Position numbers and translations under genes: made by a program
Shown: piece by piece, positions 1-5,989 of the stretch
How positions within the stretch are numbered: position 1 is the stretch's first letter
Layout: each line of letters starts with the position of its first letter
Assembly: GCA_947178195.1 (NCBI GenBank)
Contig: CAMWXM010000170.1
Coordinates: 1-6,256, forward strand
Reading direction: 5' to 3'
DNA from: an uncultured Ruminococcus sp.
GTDB lineage: Bacteria; Bacillota; Clostridia; Oscillospirales; Ruminococcaceae
Length of the DNA stretch: 6,256 bases
Notes under the pieces: model-generated
Told to the model about the DNA's origin: nothing
Seen by the model: only the letters and a program-made list of their open reading frames with translations
The model's database searches: none

Positions 1-113
1 ATAACTTTACTATATGATTTTCCAATGTTTCATAAGCCTACAAGAAAAAGCGTATGCACTTTTCGGATCATACTCACCAATTCAATTACCAATCAAAGAT
101 ATTTCGTATAATG

Positions 114-149
114 TTTTGCACAGCCGTATAAACAGCAGGCTGTGTAAGA
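114..149 (+). repeat. Long imperfect hairpin upstream of small ORF
   Basis: Bases 114-125 pair with 138-149 to give a 12-bp stem around a 12-nt loop. The core is CACAGCC/GGCTGTG, and two of the outer pairs are G-T wobbles. No T-run follows on either strand, so it does not look like an intrinsic terminator. It ends 3 nt before the ATG at 153 and would cover any ribosome binding site there. It could be an RNA regulatory structure or a decayed mobile-element end; the sequence does not decide. Confidence 0.45.
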
Positions 150-152
150 AGT

Positions 153-329
153 ATGCAAAAAACCACTCCCATTATTGCAGCGACGATTACAAAAAGAATA
201 GTGGCAGACGATAATGAAATAATGAATTTTTATAATAAATACATTAAAACAATTAAATTAACTGTAGATGATAATGGAAACTTTGGATTTAAAATAAAGA
301 ATTGTGAATGGATAAATGATAAAATATGA
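153..329 (+). CDS. Possible small hypothetical protein (58 aa)
   Basis: An ATG-to-TGA reading frame encodes a 58-residue, Lys/Ile/Asn-rich protein starting MQKTTPIIAATITKR. Its middle, roughly residues 19-45, has the pattern DDNEIMNFYNKYIKTIKL followed by DDNGNFGF. That loosely recalls the start of the small HTH_16-type proteins encoded near conjugative-transposon sigma factors, but the resemblance is by eye, weak, and lacks the usual C-terminal part. No good Shine-Dalgarno sequence precedes the ATG: there is only AAGAAG immediately upstream, inside the stem of the 114-149 hairpin. A stop at 129-131 prevents extension upstream. It may be a remnant of a longer gene, a genuine small protein, or chance. 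Confidence 0.3.
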   Translation: MQKTTPIIAATITKRIVADDNEIMNFYNKYIKTIKLTVDDNGNFGFKIKNCEWINDKI

Positions 330-395
330 AATTTGGTATAAAAAATTATTGACCGCTGAATAGTGCAATATATTTTTTCTATATGCAAGTTTTTC

Positions 396-414
396 AATTC
401 CCCATTGGGGAATT
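396..414. repeat. Near-perfect 19-bp palindrome (AATTCCCCA-T-TGGGGAATT)
   Basis: Two 9-bp arms, AATTCCCCA and TGGGGAATT, flank a single central T. It is one of the few GC-rich stretches in a very AT-rich 180-bp gap between the small ORF and the sigma factor gene, and it lies about 34 bp upstream of the predicted -35 box. Neither flank has the T-run of a Rho-independent terminator in the right place. It therefore fits best as a dimeric transcription-factor site, or as a copy of a dispersed palindromic repeat. Its TGACCGC right flank (416-422) also occurs at 350-356. Confidence 0.5.
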
Positions 415-447
415 CTGACCGCCTATCAAGAAGTTTTTGGAAAAGTA

Positions 448-476
448 TTGTATTTTTTATTATTATGTTGTATAAT
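448..476 (+). promoter_or_regulatory. Sigma-A-type promoter for the sigma factor operon
   Basis: A perfect -10 box TATAAT lies at 471-476, exactly 17 bp downstream of a weak -35-like TTGTAT at 448-453. Transcription would start near 483, about 30 nt before the sigma factor ATG at 513. The short leader then carries the AAGGA ribosome binding site at 499-503. The housekeeping-type -10 suggests basal sigma-A transcription of this operon; I see no clear ECF-type promoter here. Confidence 0.55.
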
Positions 477-499
477 GTTAAGAACAAAATAACATTATA
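471..499. promoter_or_regulatory. Perfect 10-bp inverted repeat over the -10 box: putative operator
   Basis: TATAATGTTA at 471-480 is the exact reverse complement of TAACATTATA at 490-499, with a 9-nt spacer. The left arm contains the whole -10 box and the right arm ends at the first base of the AAGGA ribosome binding site. If transcription starts near 483 the left arm is not in the mRNA, so the symmetry makes more sense as a DNA operator than as an RNA hairpin. The regulator is unknown. The arms are AT-rich, so some chance contribution is possible. Confidence 0.45.
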
Positions 500-512
500 A
501 GGACGTGTTACA

Positions 513-1058
513 ATGCTTGCAATGCTTATGGCTCTTATTGATGATGAAAGCGATAAGGAAAAATTTGAACGATTATACTATACATACAAAAAAATGATGT
601 TTTCAACTGCTAATTCTATTCTTTGTAATCCTTCACTTGCTGACGAAACTGTGCAGGACTGTTTGTTAAAACTTGCAGAGACCGTTTCGCATTTGCCTAA
701 AGTTCCAAGTGAAGATATGAAAGCAATGATTATAGCAATGGTCAAGAATAAAGCAAGGAACAATTTAAAAGCGGAGCATTATGACAAGGTGGAGTCAGTA
801 AACGAAAATGAAATACCTGATAACGTTATATCTGATATTTCTTCTAAATTAGGGTTCAAAGAACTTATTGAAATGATAAATACTCTTGAACGACAATACA
901 AAGAAGTTCTCGTTTTGCGGCTCATAAACGGCTTAAGTGTTGACAAAATATCAGAAATGCTTAATCTTCCTTATCGGACGGTTGAAACTCGTATTTTTCG
1001 TGCAAGAAAAAAGTTAAAAGAGAAATTGGAGGGAATATATAATGAATGCAGCAACTAA
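513..1058 (+). CDS. RNA polymerase ECF-type sigma-70 factor
   Basis: This 181-residue protein has the two-domain layout of extracytoplasmic-function sigma factors. Residues about 17-90 form region 2 (core polymerase and -10 binding), and residues about 120-172 form region 4 (-35 binding). Region 4 carries the clear helix-turn-helix signature LVLRLINGLSVDKISEML followed by the VETRIFRARKKLKEKL recognition helix pattern. The region between is a short linker without a region 3, as expected for ECF. The ATG at 513 was chosen because AAGGA (499-503) lies 9 nt upstream; in-frame ATGs at 522 and 528 would be too far. The last 17 bp overlap the next gene, the usual arrangement for a sigma factor and its anti-sigma partner. 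The regulon is inferred to include the envelope genes downstream, but no shared promoter motif could be shown. The ECF subgroup is not assigned. Confidence 0.92.
   Translation: MLAMLMALIDDESDKEKFERLYYTYKKMMFSTANSILCNPSLADETVQDCLLKLAETVSHLPKVPSEDMKAMIIAMVKNKARNNLKAEHYDKVESVNENEIPDNVISDISSKLGFKELIEMINTLERQYKEVLVLRLINGLSVDKISEMLNLPYRTVETRIFRARKKLKEKLEGIYNECSN
1028..1033 (+). promoter_or_regulatory. Ribosome binding site inside the sigma gene for the anti-sigma gene
   Basis: GGAGGG lies within the 3' end of the sigma factor gene, 8 nt before the ATG at 1042. It supports that start and shows the second gene has its own strong initiation site despite the 17-bp overlap, so the two proteins are probably made in coupled amounts. 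Confidence 0.8.
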
Positions 1059-1740
1059 AGAAAAAATATTTGACTTGATATTGACCGACGCACTTAAAGA
1101 AAGTATGAAAATAGAGTTTGAGGAAATAGACAAATTGACTGCGGAGGAAACACACGAGTTTTCTCCGCAATTTGAAAAGAAAATGAGAAAGCTCATTAAT
1201 TCGATTGGCAGGAAAGACAGAATTAAAAAATTTAAACGCTTTGCAGCTAAATCTGTCGTGGTGCTGTCTATTGTTTTTACACTTATATTTGGTGGACTGC
1301 TTACCCAGCCGGAGGTTTTTGCTTCTGTGCAAAATGTTTTTCGTAGCGTTTTTGACACGCACGATAGATACGATTATGTTGGAGAAGAACTGACTACTGA
1401 AAACTTTGACAACAACATAAGATTGGGATATGTGCCTGACGGATACAACTTATCGGAGGGATTTTATACGTCGATTAATGTTGCACTTTACTATAAAAAC
1501 GAAACAGATGATATTACATTTGAGTATGGAATAGCTGATTTTATTAGCACCTCCTTTGATAATGAGCATAGTTCATACAGCTCATTTTATTATAATGATG
1601 TGGAATATCATTATTATGAAAGCAATGACAATGATTTTAAAAGTAGACTTGTATGGTATAAAGATGGATATATTTTTGGTGTTTATGCACATTTATCAAA
1701 AGAGGAACTTGTTAAAATCGCTGAAAATATAAAAAAATAA
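1042..1740 (+). CDS. Membrane-anchored probable anti-sigma factor, DUF4367-like
   Basis: This 232-residue protein has a charged cytoplasmic N-terminus (residues 1-70), one transmembrane helix (about 71-87, SVVVLSIVFTLIFGGLL) after a basic KKFKRFAAK stretch, and an extracytoplasmic C-terminal domain. That domain has a GYVPDGYNL motif (129-137) and ends with LVWYKDGYIFGVY then LSKEELVKIAENI. This is the pattern of DUF4367-type domains found downstream of Clostridia ECF sigma factors. The predicted role is to hold the sigma factor at the membrane through the N-terminus and release it on an outside signal. The N-terminal part has no His-Cys-Cys zinc anti-sigma (ZAS) motif and in fact no cysteine, so sensing is not by the thiol/zinc mechanism. 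Role is inferred from topology and the overlapping sigma gene; the domain call is by eye. Confidence 0.8.
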   Translation: MNAATKEKIFDLILTDALKESMKIEFEEIDKLTAEETHEFSPQFEKKMRKLINSIGRKDRIKKFKRFAAKSVVVLSIVFTLIFGGLLTQPEVFASVQNVFRSVFDTHDRYDYVGEELTTENFDNNIRLGYVPDGYNLSEGFYTSINVALYYKNETDDITFEYGIADFISTSFDNEHSSYSSFYYNDVEYHYYESNDNDFKSRLVWYKDGYIFGVYAHLSKEELVKIAENIKK

Positions 1741-1813
1741 AAAATTTTTGACGTGATTTTCCTTTCTGTGTGGTTTTATATAAAGAGGCTGTACGTTTTA
1801 AAGGAGGATTACA

Positions 1814-2221
1814 ATGCCAAAAAAAATTAAAAGTTTAATTTCAATCTTTTTATCGCTATTGGTAATATTCAGCTTAACCGTAACTGTAGGTGCAATGGAG
1901 CCCCGTTATTCTGACACGGATAGTATAACAATTGGTCTTGGATTTAACGGTACAACAGCAAGTTGTTCTCTTATTATTAATGGTGCTGACGGAACAACGA
2001 GTATTGATAATGTAAATATTACCTTAAAAGACAGTAACGGTAACATTAAGGGAGAATGGAAGAATTTATCTTCTAACAGCAAAACATTTACATTTTTTCA
2101 AACTGTTTCCAATTTAACCAGAGGAGAAAATTATACCCTTGAGTTTTCAGCAAACATTAATAGAAAAAACAATACAGAGTTTGTCAAAGATAGCCGTTCG
2201 CAAACTTGTCCCAGCAAATAA
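1814..2221 (+). CDS. Small secreted beta-rich protein of unknown function
   Basis: This 135-residue protein starts with a typical Sec signal peptide: MPKK, a hydrophobic core (residues 7-24), and a VGA cleavage site after residue 27. The mature part, about 108 residues, is rich in Thr, Ser and Asn with alternating hydrophobic residues (SITIGLGF, SLIING, VNITLKDSNG, YTLEFSANI). This suggests a single Ig-like or jelly-roll beta sandwich. Two cysteines, Cys51 and Cys132, could join the ends by a disulfide. It has no wall-sorting motif or lipobox, so it is likely released or bound non-covalently. The start is set by AGGAGG at 1802-1807. I recall comparable small exported proteins near sigma/DUF4367 pairs in Clostridia, but no function is known to me. 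It may be a regulon member or an extracellular ligand for the anti-sigma sensor domain; both are speculation. Confidence 0.8.
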   Translation: MPKKIKSLISIFLSLLVIFSLTVTVGAMEPRYSDTDSITIGLGFNGTTASCSLIINGADGTTSIDNVNITLKDSNGNIKGEWKNLSSNSKTFTFFQTVSNLTRGENYTLEFSANINRKNNTEFVKDSRSQTCPSK

Positions 2222-2222
2222 A

Positions 2223-2284
2223 ATTTGTAAAAATGTACTGCCTCTACTTGTACAAATGGTAAAATCTACATACCGTGTAACGGT
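2223..2284. repeat. Two inverted repeats in the leader of the 511-aa protein gene
   Basis: ATTTGTA at 2223-2229 is mirrored by TACAAAT at 2251-2257 (7 bp, 21-nt loop). Separately, ACCGT at 2272-2276 is mirrored by ACGGT at 2280-2284 around a 3-nt loop, ending just before the GGAAAGGA ribosome binding site. Both arms are short. They could be small operator or leader structures, but neither has a terminator T-run. No confident promoter could be placed here. Confidence 0.25.
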
Positions 2285-2299
2285 GGAAAGGAAAATGTT

Positions 2300-3835
2300 A
2301 TGAAAGCTAAAAAATTTTTAAGTGCTGTGCTTAGTGCAGCAATGTGCTGTTCTTTCTTGACAGCAAACGTTTCGGCAGACGAATTTGATTTGCCAGTCCC
2401 CACGGAGAGCTATATTTCATTGACGGAGGAGAAAGTTAATGAAAACAATATCTCCGTAAGTAAGCTGCCTGACGGTAGTCTGTTGGAGGGTATTGAAACT
2501 ATATCCGAAAAGCCTTATGGTATTTCAACATATAGCAACAGCAGCGATGTTTCAACATACGCAAATGCCGATTTTGTTATGGAATTGGCATATTACGTTG
2601 TTAATCCTGAAAGTATGATTAACGGTGCTTTTACAACTGATACACTTGTTTACTGGTTTTGGACATATAACGGTGTAAATTATACATATGATCCTGCTGG
2701 GTATGATATAGTAGGTTACGCAGTAGTTGGCATTGATGAGAATGAATATGATTATCTTTGGGACAGTGATAACAATCCTATTGGATTTGTAACACTGTTT
2801 TCAGAGGCTGGACAGCACACATTCGGCTATTATGCTGTAAACTCTAACGGAGATGTATGTTATAAAGAGTTTACCCGTAATATTGAGCCCGCCGACGGCA
2901 ACAATAGACCTGTGGGCAATTTGCAAGTTTCATCTGGACCGTATTATAATAATACAAACATCGTTTTTAGCTGGTCTAACTCGTCTGACGCAGATAGCGG
3001 CGACTATATTGTGGGTGCAAGAGTACGAGTTTATGATAAAGATTACGTGCTTCTTACAGAGGGCAGCGACTACTCTTTGTCTATGGACAATCAAAACAAA
3101 AGATTTACTCTTAATTTTGTAAATACTGGAATACACAGAGTTTATATTTCCGTTTCTGACAACCACAATAATTGGTCTAACTGGATAGGAGGTTCAATTA
3201 ACGTTCAAGAAAAAATTGACCTTGAAGATGTTGTATTAACTTCCAGAGACGTGAATAATACAAATAGCTCGAGATTTACTTGGTATGACTTCAATGAAGC
3301 TGAAGATCTTCAATACCAAACAAGCAATGCTCAAGGTCTGTACGATATGCTTACTTCTAATGATGTACCTGAAAAGGTAAGAAGAACAACAATAATTGGT
3401 GGTGAATGGACGGTAAGCGGTTACGTTAAGTCATCTACTGGTGAGCCTGTAGCAAATGCAACAGTAAAAATCACAATTCCCATGGGTGAAGATGATTTTA
3501 ACGCCTCTGTTAAGACGAATTCATCGGGTTACTTTTCATATACTTGTAGCAGCTTAACACAATGGTTTAAAGCAAGAAATTTAGAATATGAGGCGAAAGT
3601 TCCGGTTAATACTAAAATATTTGGTCATTTTTCACGATGGTGCAGATATGGCGATTTGAAAACTACTTCATGGTTTATGGTGACAGATATGTACATAACT
3701 TGTGAAGCGGCTGGAGTTCAAACCTCTATCCCTGTTAGTGCGCTCTCTGGCTGTTCATTTGCAAAATGGCTTGGTACTCGTTGGATTGACGGCATTCCGG
3801 GTGACAGCAGTTACGGCTGGTTTGATTTAGGATAA
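2300..3835 (+). CDS. Secreted multidomain protein with Ig-like and carboxypeptidase-regulatory-like domains
   Basis: This 511-residue protein begins with a Sec signal peptide (MKAKKF, hydrophobic core, VSA cleavage after residue 26). Residues about 27-90 are acidic and Ser-rich and may be a pro-segment or linker. Residues about 92-195 and 203-303 look like two beta-sandwich Ig-like domains; the second has the pattern FSWSNSSDADSGD, then GIHRVYISVSDNHNNWSNW, as in PKD/cadherin-like modules. Residues about 370-420 resemble a carboxypeptidase regulatory-like fold (VSGYVKSSTGEPVANATVKI, then TNSSGYFSYT). The last 90 residues are Trp/Cys-containing (Cys448, Cys468, Cys485) and match nothing I know. 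No catalytic motif, LPXTG sorting signal or C-terminal membrane helix is visible, so a binding or structural surface role is likelier than an enzyme. The start is supported by GGAAAGGA 7 nt upstream. The next gene follows after 13 bp, indicating co-transcription. Confidence 0.8.
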   Translation: MKAKKFLSAVLSAAMCCSFLTANVSADEFDLPVPTESYISLTEEKVNENNISVSKLPDGSLLEGIETISEKPYGISTYSNSSDVSTYANADFVMELAYYVVNPESMINGAFTTDTLVYWFWTYNGVNYTYDPAGYDIVGYAVVGIDENEYDYLWDSDNNPIGFVTLFSEAGQHTFGYYAVNSNGDVCYKEFTRNIEPADGNNRPVGNLQVSSGPYYNNTNIVFSWSNSSDADSGDYIVGARVRVYDKDYVLLTEGSDYSLSMDNQNKRFTLNFVNTGIHRVYISVSDNHNNWSNWIGGSINVQEKIDLEDVVLTSRDVNNTNSSRFTWYDFNEAEDLQYQTSNAQGLYDMLTSNDVPEKVRRTTIIGGEWTVSGYVKSSTGEPVANATVKITIPMGEDDFNASVKTNSSGYFSYTCSSLTQWFKARNLEYEAKVPVNTKIFGHFSRWCRYGDLKTTSWFMVTDMYITCEAAGVQTSIPVSALSGCSFAKWLGTRWIDGIPGDSSYGWFDLG

Positions 3836-3848
3836 TGGAGGTAGACAT

Positions 3849-4736
3849 ATGGTCATCAAAGGAACTAACACAAACACTTTCTCTATGACATTTGCCAACC
3901 TGCACAAAAATTCAAGTGCAGCAATGACTTCGGGAAAACTGCTTACAAGAAGATTTGATACCCTTGAGCTTAGCAGCTTTTTTAAGAATTTCTCAAACGA
4001 AACCGAAAATAAAAGCTGTGTAGCTGAAATTAAGAAAATGCTGTCAAAAACCGAAAGCAGCGATAGTGCAGAGCTTATGGCGAAAGGCATAACAGGATAT
4101 GCTTATATGCAGCTTTCGCTGGGAGCAGAAGCAGCGCGTACAGAAGCCAATATCTTCAAATTCAATTATTACTCTGAGGAAAAGTCATATTATCAAGGCC
4201 TATTGAACGAGGCGGACGGAAACGTTGCAGCAAGTGTGTCACGTCAAATGCCTGCACATGACGGCTATGAGTATGTTTGCAATGAGAATGAACCTGTTGA
4301 CCGTGAAAAAGCGTTACAGGCTCTTGCAAATGTGCAAAGCCGAATTGATAACCTTATTAATGAAACAAAAAATGGAAGTAACAAGGTTGATATGCAGACG
4401 TATAACAAGTGTGCGGCTTCTTTCGCAAGTGCGTTCGGGATAGATTATTCAAGTGTTGCTTTGAGCGAAAACGATTATAATAAATTGTTTGGAAAGATGG
4501 AAGTAACGGAAGAAAATTATATCCAAATGTGCATTGAGAAAAAAGAGAGCCTTGATAAATGCTATGATAATTTAGAAGAATGTTTGAGTAAAAGTATTGA
4601 TAGAATTCGCTCCGAACCAAATGGAGAAGAACGGGTCAAAGCTATTAATACTGCATTTCCCAAAGCATATGGCAACTCGCTTGAAGACATTATGAAATTG
4701 ATTGAAGAATTGCAAATGACAGAAGAAACAGAGTAA
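3849..4736 (+). CDS. Helical protein of unknown function without signal peptide
   Basis: I do not recognise this 295-residue protein. It is predicted mostly alpha-helical and polar. The N-terminus MVIKGTNTNTFSMTF is uncharged and Thr/Asn-rich, with no hydrophobic core, and there is no transmembrane segment, so no Sec export is predicted. Helical stretches include residues 73-108 (Ala-rich, ending FKFNYYSEEKSYYQGLL), 150-172 (DREKALQALANVQSRIDNLI, possible coiled coil) and 221-256. Six cysteines (57, 144, 188, 228, 238, 245) are spaced without an obvious metal site. TGGAGG at 3836-3841, 7 nt before the ATG, fixes the start and makes it the tightly coupled successor of the secreted 511-residue gene. 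Its place directly before a protease that also lacks a signal peptide suggests a partner, chaperone or substrate, but this is conjecture. Confidence 0.75.
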   Translation: MVIKGTNTNTFSMTFANLHKNSSAAMTSGKLLTRRFDTLELSSFFKNFSNETENKSCVAEIKKMLSKTESSDSAELMAKGITGYAYMQLSLGAEAARTEANIFKFNYYSEEKSYYQGLLNEADGNVAASVSRQMPAHDGYEYVCNENEPVDREKALQALANVQSRIDNLINETKNGSNKVDMQTYNKCAASFASAFGIDYSSVALSENDYNKLFGKMEVTEENYIQMCIEKKESLDKCYDNLEECLSKSIDRIRSEPNGEERVKAINTAFPKAYGNSLEDIMKLIEELQMTEETE

Positions 4737-4798
4737 TCGCATACTGCACCAATTAAAAGCTGCAAAAAGAATATTTTGTAAAATTAGGAGGAATTATT

Positions 4799-5974
4799 AT
4801 GTATTTTAATGAAGAATTTGAAGAACAGCTTGAGGGAACAAATCAAACTGTTTCAGAAGCCAAAGAAATTGTCGGTGAATTTGAACATAAAAGTGCTATG
4901 CAATTTAGAGCCACATCTAATTATGCTCAAATTTATAAGTTGTTCCGTACAGATGTTTTAGGAAATGTGTACTACCCTAACGAGTACAGCGGTGCTTGGA
5001 TCGAGGGAGAGGATTTATATGTTGCACTGACAGATGTTTCGGACGAAATAATAAATAAGTACACTTCTTATCTTCCTTTTCCCGAAAACATTAAGTTTGC
5101 GAAAATGGCTAAATCATTAAACGAACTTGAATTAGAACAAAGCGAGTATTTGTCATTTTTCAATGCAAACAACATAGTCACATCTTATATTGATGTAAAA
5201 AATAACAAGTGCGCTTTTGAGGTAGAAAATATATCTGTAGATAATGCCTATAGTATTATAAAGAATACTATGCTCTCTGTTGATCCAAAATTTCCATTTT
5301 CTGCGGACAGCATAGTAATCAAGCAAGGAAACCTTGGCATACTTGACACAAATATCATTGGTGGAATGGCTGCAAGACGAACCAGTGGAACTTTTTCTGT
5401 TGGAGTATGCGGAGAAATTGTAATGCCGTCAGAAACCATTTACGATGGTTTTATCACTTGCGGACACAAGAAAACTATTTCAGAAACAATCCAAATAAAT
5501 GGAAATGATTTTGGAAAAGTATGTGTGTTGCGTTTTGGCGATAACAAAAATGGTGATTTTGCCTGTGTGAATATGTCAAGTAAAACAGATACTTTAACAA
5601 ACAAAGTTTATGGTTCATCATCAAGTACTACACGAAATATAACCTCATCAAATGATGATGTTGCAGAAGGTACTCTTGTTATGAAATATGGAGAAGAAAG
5701 CGGATATGCAACGGGTAAAGTCACTAAAAATAATGCCTCCAAAACTGTATCTGTTGATGATACTACTAAAGTAACAATCAATGGACTGACTTTATGCTCC
5801 ATTGAGTCTGGACAATCTACAGGCGGTGATAGTGGAGGACCAAATTATATAAAGGGTGGTGAAGGTAACAACTATACATTTGTTGGTGTTCACTGTGGTC
5901 ATAACTCAAGTGAATTTTACTTTACACCATATGTTCGTTTCAAAAGTTATTTTACACCAAAGACATCTGTATAA
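4799..5974 (+). CDS. Chymotrypsin-fold (S1 family) serine protease, streptogrisin/alpha-lytic-like, with pro-region
   Basis: The C-terminal half, from about residue 187 (IIGGMAARRTSGTFSVGV), follows the S1 fold of streptogrisins and alpha-lytic protease. His223 lies in ITCGHK, Asp253 in NGDFACV, and Ser345 in the canonical GGDSGGP. The strand motif MKYGEESGYATGKVT (295-309) matches the family's KxGxxxGxxxGxV pattern. Cys333 and Cys366 sit where the chymotrypsin 191-220 disulfide lies. Residues about 40-170 resemble a folding pro-region (YYPNEYSGAWIEGEDLYVALTD). Substrate specificity cannot be read reliably. The odd point is export: the N-terminus MYFNEEFEEQLEGTNQ is acidic with no hydrophobic core. 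No signal peptide is hidden upstream, because AGGAGG at 4786-4791 fits this ATG and a frame stop lies at 4754-4756. It may use another export route, act inside the cell, or depend on a neighbour. Confidence 0.88.
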   Translation: MYFNEEFEEQLEGTNQTVSEAKEIVGEFEHKSAMQFRATSNYAQIYKLFRTDVLGNVYYPNEYSGAWIEGEDLYVALTDVSDEIINKYTSYLPFPENIKFAKMAKSLNELELEQSEYLSFFNANNIVTSYIDVKNNKCAFEVENISVDNAYSIIKNTMLSVDPKFPFSADSIVIKQGNLGILDTNIIGGMAARRTSGTFSVGVCGEIVMPSETIYDGFITCGHKKTISETIQINGNDFGKVCVLRFGDNKNGDFACVNMSSKTDTLTNKVYGSSSSTTRNITSSNDDVAEGTLVMKYGEESGYATGKVTKNNASKTVSVDDTTKVTINGLTLCSIESGQSTGGDSGGPNYIKGGEGNNYTFVGVHCGHNSSEFYFTPYVRFKSYFTPKTSV

Positions 5975-5989
5975 CAGTGGAGGTACGCT

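Noticed and set aside
14..214. 66-residue + strand reading frame at the window start
   Set aside because: No ribosome binding site can be confirmed, composition is not typical of a conserved protein, it overlaps the 153-329 frame, and I recognise no domain. It could be a gene remnant but cannot be supported.
230..487. 85-residue - strand reading frame
   Set aside because: It runs antisense through the promoter, palindrome and leader region. Its Ile/Leu-rich content follows from AT-rich sequence and it shows no motif.
961..1362. 133- and 114-residue - strand frames opposite the sigma/anti-sigma junction
   Set aside because: They are antisense shadows of two well-supported overlapping genes and have no independent start signal or domain.
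1748..1784. Possible promoter before the 135-residue secreted protein (TTGACG at 1748-1753, TATATA/TATAAA at 1777-1784)
   Set aside because: The spacing is 23 bp or more, too long for sigma-A, and no better -35 is placed 17 bp from the -10-like sequence. An ECF-type promoter could not be shown either.
1790..2253. Repeated TGTAC at 1790-1794, 2234-2238 and 2249-2253 as a shared sigma-factor motif
   Set aside because: Five bases are too short, and their distances to the start codons and to any second element are inconsistent.
2295..2303. Three-codon ATG-TTA-TGA overlapping the start of the 511-residue gene
   Set aside because: Probably chance: the ribosome binding site spacing favours the ATG at 2300 and nothing suggests a functional leader peptide.
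4773..4784. ATTTT-GT-AAAAT symmetry before the protease ribosome binding site
   Set aside because: It is a short AT-only palindrome expected by chance here and does not make a stable hairpin or terminator.
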